A stretch of DNA of 64,000 nucleotides. Origin: Cotesia glomerata (taxonomy: Eukaryota; Arthropoda; Insecta; Hymenoptera; Braconidae). Made by a program: the position numbers and the translations under genes. The stretch covers positions 1,178,001 through 1,242,000 of the forward strand of contig NC_058162.1 in assembly GCF_020080835.1 (NCBI RefSeq). The letters are read 5' to 3'. Numbering within the stretch: position 1 is the first letter of the stretch; every line of letters starts with the position of its first letter. The notes under the pieces are model-generated. The model worked only from the letters and a program-made list of their open reading frames with translations, was not told where the DNA came from and made no database searches. This document shows, in pieces, positions 55,507 through 64,000 of this stretch.

Positions 55507-58500
55507 TTAAATTATTTTAATCCGAAGAAAATAGAACTTACTGTTCACTTGTTCGGATTCGCTGGTCTCTGTCGTTTCAACGTCACCATTGGTAGTTCCA
55601 TTGCTAGAAGTTTGCGAAATTACAGTAGTTGTTTTAACAACCAGCGATTGATTTTGTGTCGATATTTCTGATGTACGCGACGTAACTTCCATTTTTAACC
55701 CAGCTAGTCGATTATGGAGATCCTCTGAAGAAGTCGCATTTCTGAAAAGTGAACTGTTACTGCCAGAGCATGGCAACGATAATAATTAGGCGAAATAAAT
55801 AAAAAATATTAAATAAATCTTAAGAAGCCTGCTAAAGTACAGTCGAGTTGCGTTATAAGCCAAAACAAATAGGACTCATAACGAGACTCTACTGTAATAT
55901 AAATTACTTATTGTTACTTACAGTAAATGGTCTTTAACACTGTCAATAGTAATGTCGCCAATTGAACTGCGATCTTGTCGGTCATCATCACCATTAACAT
56001 CATTGGTGCTGGCTCCAGGTCTCAACGTTGAGTCTTTCGACGTTTCACCGCTATGTGCTAAAAGTTTTAAAGTTGCGAAATTTAATTATCATTCATTATT
56101 TTCAGTCCATGTTAATCTGCTCTGCTCACTCGGGAGTAACTAATCCTATTTTTTTTTCTGTTAATTCTATCGGCAGGAAATCTATTTTAATTGAAATGCA
56201 AAATTAACAATACAAAAGGCATGTTATAAATTAGTATTTTATGGATGCCAAGCACTTGTGAATTTTTTTTTAGTAACACTTGAGATAAGCCAAACATAAA
56301 AAAAAATTTTTTTTTAAATTTTATTTTTAAAATTAAAAAAAAATTTCTTTAAGATTAAAAAAAAATTTTATTTTTAAAATTAAAAAAAAAATTTTCTTAA
56401 AGATTAAAAAAAATCTTTTTTAATTAAAAAAAAATTTTTTTTTTTCAAAATTAAGAAAAACAATTTTTTTTTTCAAAATTAAAAAAAAAATTCATTTTTA
56501 AAAATTAAAAAAAAAACTTACTTGATCCAACGCCATTTTCAACAATTCGTGGCACGGGTGTACTCTCATTATCCTGCGCCTCAGTTTCTTTCTCAGCTGT
56601 AGCCTCAACAACAACTTCATCTTGAACTTCCTCAGTAGGCGTCGGAGGCTCAGGAACTGACCTTGCATTGGGTGGTAAATTTAAGGCACAGTGTGCTCTA
56701 GTACTCTTAGTAGCAGACACAGAAATACGCTGCAACTCCGAGCTCGAGTGAAGATAAAGCGCTTCTCCAGACTTAGTAAAAGTCAACGAAGAAATGCCAT
56801 TGATATCCTCCCTCTTGATCGCAGCAGCATTGATCTGTCTCCTGAGTTCCGGGATCCCGAGCACCAGACAATCCCCCAGATTAGTCAGACAGAGAAGACA
56901 GGTCTCTTCGTGAGTCCCGGAGGGTTCAATAGGGCACGTGAACTTGGCAAAACCAGTTTTGCGGACTCTTGAACCTTCATGAGCCGTAAGCTTGTACTTG
57001 CAAAAAGGTTTCAGTGAAGGTAGATTAAATATCTTGAATTGCTCTTCGCTGGCAATGACAACCCGATGAGGAGCGGTCATGTCCGGTCCAGTAGTCACGC
57101 CTTTTTCCACCTCGAATGGTTCCGGCAGTGGAACATTTGACCCGTCTAGTATCGTTATAGCAATCACGGGAGCGCGATGCTTCAATTGTATTTCTTTTCC
57201 AAGAGTGCAATTAACGTCGTCTTCGTTCCGCCTAGCGCTTGGAGGAATACCCAGCGTGAATACGTAGACAGTACCGTTGTTGGTGCCGGCCCAAAGAGTT
57301 GGTGTCGTATTTTGCATGCTGATAATAAAGCTGCGAGCAAAATAAACGCTACGGACCATTGAACCCAAAGCGTCGTCCACTGGACGGGCTTCTACTTGTC
57401 GTTCGACTGGTTTTATATCCACTGGAGATAAATCTCCGCTTGGGGAAGCTGCCACCGGTACTTCTTTCTTTTTTTCCGCGATTATTATCGTGTTCCGCGT
57501 GGGACTTGTATTTGCATTTGTATTTGGTCGCCGCTGCGAGCGACCTTTTCTCAGTCTCCTAAAAGACTCTCTCAATGATTTTTTAAACGACTTCCTTCTG
57601 GAGATCGGCGTATCTCCAGATCCGGACAAATCATTTGGATTTAGAGTACATTTAACGCTGACAGGCTTTCCTCTTAGGTAATCAAAAACTGCCAATCCGT
57701 GAGCAGTACCTGCTGCAATCAATCCCCACTCGCTGTGGATAGCAAGTGCTGTTACTTGGGCCGGAGGGTAGAGCTGGACTAAGCTCTGTGGTTGAAATCC
57801 TACGCCAAATAAAACAGACTCGGTTCTCACTGGCAAGTGGTCGTGGCCTTTCCACACGAAACCGTCGCGGTCATTTACTATGTTCATAGTCACGGCTTTG
57901 ATCTCCTTCGTTGTCGCCTCCGATGATATGTTTGCGGTGATAATATGACCCGCAGTACCCGCGACTACCACGGTTGAGGAAAGCGGACAGAGCATTACTT
58001 TCTTTACTGCCAGACGTGGATCGTCTGAGTAAGGATCAAATGTGCCGACTTTTCTGAAAGGCGGCCACTCGTCTTCTTCATCTTCTTGAGACTGCTCGAG
58101 CACGTCTAAATGTTCGCCGGTGAAAATTAAGGATGAGTTGTATTTGTACAGAGGTCTTAGCGCGACGTCAGAAGCGTCCCAGAATCGAATTGTTCCGTCT
58201 TCGTGACCGGTGAGCAATAGTTCGCGGAACCTTGGTTTGTCAGTTTCGAGTGGTTTTTTGCACAGCAAAATTCCACCGTCTATTGGCCACTCTTTGTTGG
58301 AGTATAAATGCTCTGTTTGGGATTTTCCGGATGATATTATCGACTCCCATAAGTCTGAGGGGACGTTCGGCACGTGTTGCGAGCATGTTACCTGAAGGAT
58401 AATTAATTTCATAAGATGTTTGGAGATTAAGATTATTAAATTTAGGATGAAAATTAATTTAGTAGATATTTGATTATTTTATTAATTTTTTTAATCAATA

Positions 58501-61500
58501 AATTATGGCAAAAAAAATTGACGTAGAAATTTTAATAAAATAAAAATGTAATTTTTTTTTAATGATTTTTTAAAATAAATTTGTTTGTTAAAAAAAAAAA
58601 TTAAAAAATTTTCAAGATTGCTAATTTTAATTTCATAGATTTATGAAAATTAATTGAGCAGATATTTAATCATTTTTTTAATAAATAAATTATAGCAAAA
58701 AAATTTTTTTTTTAAATTGACAGAAATTTTAATAAATAAAAATTGCAATTTTTTAAAAATAATTTTTTGGAAATAATTTGTTTGTCAATTAAAATAAAAA
58801 AATGATCAAGTGCTGGCTAATCAAAATTAATTTACCAGATGTTTATTAAATTCAACAAATAAATTATGGCAAAAAAAATTGACGTAGAAATAAAAAAAAA
58901 ATGCAATTTTTTAAAATAACTTTTTTTTAATAAAATTAAAAAATTGTCAAGTGACTACTGCTAATTTTAATGAAAACTAATTTAAGATATTTATAAAATT
59001 TCTTAACAAATAAATTATGGCAAAAAAATTGACTTAAAAATTTTAAAAAATTAAAAATACAATTTTTTAAAAATATTTTTTTTTTTTAAATAAAATTAAA
59101 AAATTGTCAAGTGACTGTTAAATTTAATGAAAATTAATTTAATATATTTATTAAATTTTCTAAAAAATAAATTATGGTAAAAAAATTGACGTAGAAATTT
59201 TAAAAAATAAAAAATGCAATTTTATAAAAATAACTTTTTTTTTAATAAAATTAAAAAATGATCAAGCGACTGTTAATTTTAGTAAATAAAATATTTTACC
59301 GCACTAGCATGAAGTGACACTAGATAAGGCAAAGCCATCATTTTCCAATCAGGATCAGTAAGATCAATCGCGATAATTTCCTCTTCTGCAAGGATAATCA
59401 GCGCTTCTGGAGATTTTGACTCTTTGCTGTCTTCATCAACCTTGGAAGTAACGACAAAAAAGTCGATCACCTTGGACGTCAAATCGAAGACTACATGCTT
59501 GGTTTTTGTCATCGCCGTTATAGTGTGTCGATCGCCGTAACTCGAACGCGGCATTCCACCGGAGAATAAAATAATTTCGTCATCGCTATGGAACGAATGA
59601 CACTCATTATGAAGGAAGATAAATTTTTAAATTATCCCTACATTTATATAGAATGTAGGGATAGTTTTTGCTAATAAATAAAAACATAAGTCTGCTTACT
59701 CTGATAGGGTGTAGACAAGAATTTTCGAGACAGCTTTACACGGGAAAGGACCGTATAGAGTTGTTGGTTCCGAGGTATTGTCACTTCCAGGACTCCAAAA
59801 CGCGTAAGACCCATCGTTGTGAGAAGAGACAAATCTATTCTCAGAGACCCAGTGAACTGACTCCAACTGCTGGGCTGATATGAATGTCTGCGCACGGGAA
59901 AACAAACCCATCAGCTGCACTCACACGTTCGCCAATCCACCAGACACAAACAGTAAGAATTTTAAGCGAATTAATAGTATTACTTAATATTTATATTAAT
60001 GATTGTTAATTAATCTAACTACCCTTTTTTTTTATAGATTTATTTTCTTACCTGCTGAGCTCCAGGAGTGGCTTTGTTCCACAAAACCATCAATCCTCGA
60101 TTGTAGCCAATCAAGATGCTATCAGGGTGTCCCGGCTGCTCGGCGATAGCTTCCACTGCGCCGGGATTTTTTTTATAATCTTCCGGAACGCTGTAATAAT
60201 TATTTTTAAAAATGTAAGTATTTATTGACTTTTTTTTTTTAGTTTTTTATGTTGAATTTAAATGTTGATAACTTACTTTTGCATTACTACGTCTTGGTAG
60301 ATTATATTGTCTGTCATTGTAAATGTTTTTACGTCAAGTAGATAAATATTTCCACCTTCGGTACCAAGTAACAGATGCTCGCCACTTGATTCAAGACACA
60401 TGGCGGAGATTTTTTTTAGTTTACCCTCCAGCGATAGTGACTTGGTTTCGACAAGGGAATTTTCATTAATTTCCCACAGATGTAATGAGTTGTCATCGCA
60501 TAGAGATACCACTCGACCCTAGAATAAAAAAATTTACTAAGTAAAATTAATAAAATTTTTTATTAATTTATTAATTTTTTAAAAAATTAAATTAGATTTA
60601 TAAATATTTAGGCTGCATTCGGAAATTTTCTATCTCTAGATACATAATTAAGAAATGACCTTGTATCTCGTGAAGTATTAACATTTTTAAAGATATAAGC
60701 TCATCTTGATATTACACTCATCGAGACCTTTCATTTGAGTACTCACATCAATGTTTCATATATTTTATATATTTATATATATAAATATATGATAAATATA
60801 TCAAAAATACATGTGGATATTCAAATGAAAGGTCTTGACGAGTATAACATCAGGATGAGCTTATATCTTTAAAAATGTCAATAGTTAAGAAAGTACAGTG
60901 CAATTTAACAAATATCTTGTGAACTATTAACATTTTTAAAGATATAAGCTTATCCCGATGTTACACTCATCGAGACCTTTCATTTGAGTACCCACATCTA
61001 TATTTTATATATTTATATATATTATATATATATGTATATATGACAAATATATCGAAAATGCATGTGGGTACTCAAATGAAAGCTCTTGATGAGAGTAACA
61101 TCGAGATGAGCTTATATCTTTAAATACGTCAATATTTAAAAAAGTACAGTGCAATTTAATAAAATTTATTATTAATAAAGCAAAATTTTATTTATTTATT
61201 ATTCACATAGTAACTGCAAGTCTGCTAGTATATAAATAATTAAATAAATATTTACAGTATTTTCAACTTAAATAAAATCACATAATTTTATTCTCTGACC
61301 TAGTAGAAATGTGTTAATCCAAATGTAACGATCTAATTAGTCTTATCCAGTTAAAAAATCAGTATACTCATAGTTCGTACTACTTGTATTGTTATATTGC
61401 ACATAAAACTACTCTGACGTCAATGCGGTACGAATAAAATATTAAAGAAAATGTAAATATTATGATACGATAAATTATAAATTGAATACCGCAAGAGTAA

Positions 61501-62719
61501 CTTAATAAATGAGAATACAGTATATATAGTAAACAATATATAAAAAATAATATAGGCTTTTAATCGCACGTGTGCCTGTCATGCACATCAGTGCGTATCT
61601 AAACACATGGATGAACGTACTTTTTACTCGATCCAGACATTCATACACGGTTTGCTATTATCTTTTTTTCCGTACATTTTATTTACTCCTTTTTCCTCTT
61701 ACTTTGAGAGATTGCAATAGTAAACATTCGAATGCTTGTACATTAACGTGTCCCTAGTGTATGGTAGTATATTATATACCAGAGTTGCATGTTCGCGTCC
61801 CTTTGAGTTATGCAATCCTTACTTTACTGAATTCTTGCAACCGGAACATCAAGTAAGGCGGTATATCGCGTTTCTGCGCGTGTGATTCTTTAAACAAACA
61901 ACACTCAAATATACAACACCCCTTTAAGGCTTCGTTGTTATTATTGTCAGGGAGAATACTCGCACGCGCCAACTTCATTCCCAATCAGACAATATGTACT
62001 TAGACTATGGATTTTATTTTAACAATTAAAATTTATTCTCATGCCTTGAGAAAAGTTTTTAACATCAACACTTTTTATCTATTTTAAATTTAATTTTAAT
62101 TTTTATAATTATTTATTGCAATAGCTTGAAAAAAATATTTAAAATTAATTTATTTAATTTTTTAATGACAAATTAATTTTAAAATTTTATTTATTAATAA
62201 ATTTTTAAATAAATTAGTTAAATTAATTTATTAATAAATAAAATTTTTAAATTAGTCATTTAAAAATAGAAAAGAAATTAAATAATTTTTAATAAAATAT
62301 TTACTTTTCTTTTTAAATATTTTAAACCCCCGTTTTATATATTTTTATGTATGTATCATTTTTATTATATATATAGATATTAGAATCATAAAAAAATTTT
62401 TGACACATATGTTTAAAATAATACACGCATAGACTAGCGGAAAGTATTTTATAATTTAAACGTCACGTGAACCGGACATTTACCGTTAGCTTGCGATTCT
62501 TGCGAACAAAGAATCGCGATGAAATGTTATATTAGTCTTTAACAGATTAAATACAAGTTACAAAATATAAGTACTATTTTTAATACTAATTTATAATGAG
62601 ATTACTATCATATAATCTCAGATTTTACCTCATTTGGCAGAGGTATAATTTTAGTGACTGCAATTTCTCCGCTCTCCGTCGCATGTTGTCCATAAAACTC
62701 CACTCCAGGTCTTCCAAAT
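54751..62719 (-). CDS. l(2)gl: Lethal(2) giant larvae, polarity regulator (5' end missing)
   Basis: Ten exons in transcript order: 62719-62629, 60518-60277, 60190-60052, 59887-59700, 59585-59300, 58391-56522, 56057-55922, 55741-55542, 55125-55043 and 54855-54751. They encode at least 1112 residues (Drosophila 1161), so the N-terminal 50 or so residues must lie upstream. L(2)gl is a cortical WD40 double-propeller protein that opposes aPKC to define the basolateral domain and neuroblast asymmetry. The aPKC target region SRRKSFKKSLRESFRRLRKG is intact, with its phosphorylatable serines in a basic-hydrophobic helix. FGRPGVEFYGQH, GRVVSLCDDNSLHLWEIN, GGMPRSSYGDRHT and SIGDITIDSVKDHL are family hallmarks. 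The 1870-bp exon is by far the largest. Introns contain poly(A), tandem AT repeats and palindrome cluster I. Tomosyn is excluded because the C-terminal SNARE motif is absent. Confidence 0.94.
55461..55504. repeat. Uninterrupted poly(A) tract in an l(2)gl intron
   Basis: About 44 consecutive A residues immediately follow AATATT, near the donor side of the intron after the exon ending at 55542. On the transcribed strand this is a poly(U) tract. Confidence 0.85.
56280..56520. repeat. Short-period A/T tandem repeat next to the large l(2)gl exon
   Basis: A unit of about 60 bp containing AAATTAAAAAAAAATTTTCTT and TTAAGATTAAAAAAAA recurs three to four times directly downstream of the donor at 56521. 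Confidence 0.55.
58430..59280. repeat. Tandem AT-rich units in l(2)gl intron
   Basis: About five units of 150-190 bp repeat AAAATTAATTTAGTAGATAT, AAATTATGGCAAAAAAA, TTGACGTAGAAATTTT, AAATGCAATTTTTT and TGATCAAGTGACTGCTAAT. They occupy nearly the whole intron between the exons ending at 59300 and starting at 58391. Confidence 0.75.
59633..59663. repeat. Perfect 12-bp-stem hairpin in a 114-nt l(2)gl intron
   Basis: TATCCCTACATT and AATGTAGGGATA pair perfectly around a 7-nt loop. The host intron (59586-59699) is among the shortest in the gene, and the hairpin sits between its donor and acceptor. Confidence 0.75.
60605..61231 (+). repeat. Palindrome cluster I (two palindromes) in l(2)gl intron
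   Basis: Left end TATTTAGGCTGCATT at 60605, palindromes at about 60700-60885 and 60950-61130, and a full right end (AATAAAGCAAAATTTTATT, then CTGCTAGTA at about 61231). This is one of the best-delimited copies and is antisense to the host gene. Confidence 0.88.
61232..62628. other. Remainder of large l(2)gl intron, mostly unique sequence
   Basis: The stretch 61270-62010 is more complex than typical introns here and contains CpG-bearing patches, so it might include an alternative promoter or regulatory element. No exon in frame with the gene is seen. The stretch 62040-62300 is AT-rich. Confidence 0.3.
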
Positions 62720-63500
62720 CTGTTTTATTTAAATTAAGGATCATACTAATTCCAAAAATAGATTAAAAAAATTAAAATTAATTCCAATAGTTATTATCAA
62801 TAAAAAAACTAATAAAATTAATTATTGCAGATTAATTTAATTAAATTAAAATAAATAGCTTAAGTACTAATAACTTAAGTCTTAATAATTGTAATCATAA
62901 AAAAAAGATATTAAGCATAAGTATTAAAAAAAATAAAAAATACGCGGATGAAACACATTGTTGCGCTTTCGCGTCATTCGACTCTCACTCTACTCCAACA
63001 ACTACACTACGAATAATTATGAGCAGCGTCTCTCAAACCTAAGTACCGCGTACATATGTTTTATTCCTTAACTCGTGTCTCTTGTAACATAATATTATAA
63101 AATACAATACAGATAATTTAAAAATACATATAATGATATCATTATCATTACAAATACTAATTGTACACAAAACGTGATCAAAATTAACAATGCAAACGAA
63201 TTTTATTCAATAACACGAGAAAAACTAATAAATAAACTAGCATGAGTAGTAGATGTAGTAGTGGTAATGAAAATAATTTAAAGTTAGGTTTTATTTTTCG
63301 AAACATTGACTCTAAATTTAGATTCACGCCTCTCCTTTCAGCCGCTAAATTTCGCGGTGATATATCGCTAAATGTAATACAACGACCCTGGTTTTATGTG
63401 TGAACTTTCGCCGGGTAAATTCTCATTCTACTTATTAACAATAATGATACTAAATAATTATTAATTAATAATACTAAAGTTAGCTGACATTTTTAATTTT
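62720..63500. other. Upstream part of l(2)gl, first coding exon not found
   Basis: The family N-terminus upstream of FGRPGVEF should end in a phase-2 exon, but I find no matching minus-strand segment here. This is therefore read as intron. A complex patch at 62940-63070 and 63290-63420 is unassigned. Confidence 0.35.
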
Positions 63501-63506
63501 TTTTTC

Positions 63507-64000
63507 ATATTTAGATACATTATGAAGAAATTAACTTGTATCTTGTGAAATAATGACATTTTTAAAGACATAAGCTCATCCTGACATTAAACTCATCGAG
63601 ACCTTTCATTTGAGTACCCACATCAATTTTTCATACATTTCATATATTATATATATAAATATATGAAAAATATATCAAAATGCATGTGGGTACTCAAATG
63701 AAAGCTCTTGATGTGTGTAACATTGGGATGAGTTTATACTTTCAAAAATGTCAATATTTGAGAAAGTACAGTGCAATTTAACGTAATTAAGAAACGACCT
63801 TGTATCTTGTGAACTATCGACATTTTTCAAGATATAAGCTCATCTCAATGTTACACTTATCGAGACCTTTCATTTGAATACCCACATCAATTTTTCATAT
63901 ATTTTATATATTTATATATATTATATACATAAATATATGAAAAATATATAAAAAATTGATGTGGGTACTCAAATGAAAGCTCTTGATGAGTGTAACATCG
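63507..64000 (+). repeat. Palindrome cluster J (at least two palindromes), cut by window end
   Basis: The left end is shortened (TATTTAGATACATTATGAAG). The first palindrome is about 63570-63750 and the second starts near 63830 and is still open at 64000. The bases just before it (AAAGTTAGCTGACATTTTTAA) are the left end of a miniature element, so the cluster appears to be inserted in it. Confidence 0.85.

Noticed and set aside
56505..58412. Apparent start ATG at 58412 for an independent 635-residue protein
   Set aside because: The region is an internal l(2)gl exon beginning at a clear acceptor (58392-58393); the upstream codons are intronic.
344..64000. Possible integrated virus (for example a polydnavirus segment)
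   Set aside because: No viral genes or excision motifs recognised; all named genes are conserved cellular genes with introns.

Overview
The window is AT-rich nuclear DNA from an insect. Nine conserved single-copy animal genes, with GT-AG introns, sit in a background dominated by short AT-rich repeats. The proteins are clearly insect-like. I lean towards a hymenopteran, possibly a parasitoid wasp, from general resemblance of the doubletime and l(2)gl products and the very AT-rich introns; that assignment is inference and not proven. I see no viral, bacterial or CRISPR genes.

Layout: 1-9600 is repeat-rich and has no gene I can name, only one possible two-exon coding remnant at 5293-5868 (minus). 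Then come tafazzin (plus, 9841-12602), PX-domain kinase-like PXK (minus, 14219-18083), a mitochondrial EF-Tu paralogue (plus, 19289-21567), ATP synthase alpha (minus, 21952-26412), G protein beta-5 (plus, 27684-29638), USP14 deubiquitinase (plus, 30950-34458), L-xylulose/dicarbonyl reductase DCXR (plus, 35931-38872), the clock and growth kinase doubletime/discs overgrown (minus, 41716-52080), and the polarity protein lethal(2) giant larvae (minus, 54751-62719; its first coding exon or exons are not found and probably lie beyond position 64000). I rebuilt each gene from exons whose splice phases agree and whose summed lengths match the families: 260, 575, 472, 548, 349, 492, 244 and 428 residues, plus at least 1112 for l(2)gl.

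The genes do not form a pathway. Three products act in mitochondria (tafazzin in cardiolipin remodelling, EF-Tu in translation, ATP synthase alpha). PXK, GNB5, doubletime and l(2)gl are signalling or polarity factors, USP14 works on the proteasome, and DCXR reduces sugars and dicarbonyls. Tafazzin/PXK, EF-Tu/ATP synthase and DCXR/doubletime converge; PXK/EF-Tu and ATP synthase/GNB5 diverge from shared upstream regions of about 1.2 kb.

The most unusual content is non-coding. A family of about 25 long near-palindromes (each about 190 bp) is arranged in ten clusters, typically three palindromes per cluster, with distinct left and right ends, mostly inside introns. Alongside it are several AT-rich miniature inverted-repeat families that share an AAGTTAGC-type terminus and are nested in each other, a handful of other small terminal-inverted-repeat elements, and local tandem arrays. 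Two further points deserve a look: a roughly 500-codon open extension of a doubletime exon that would give a long-tailed kinase isoform, and an 82-nt precursor-like hairpin between the EF-Tu and ATP synthase genes.
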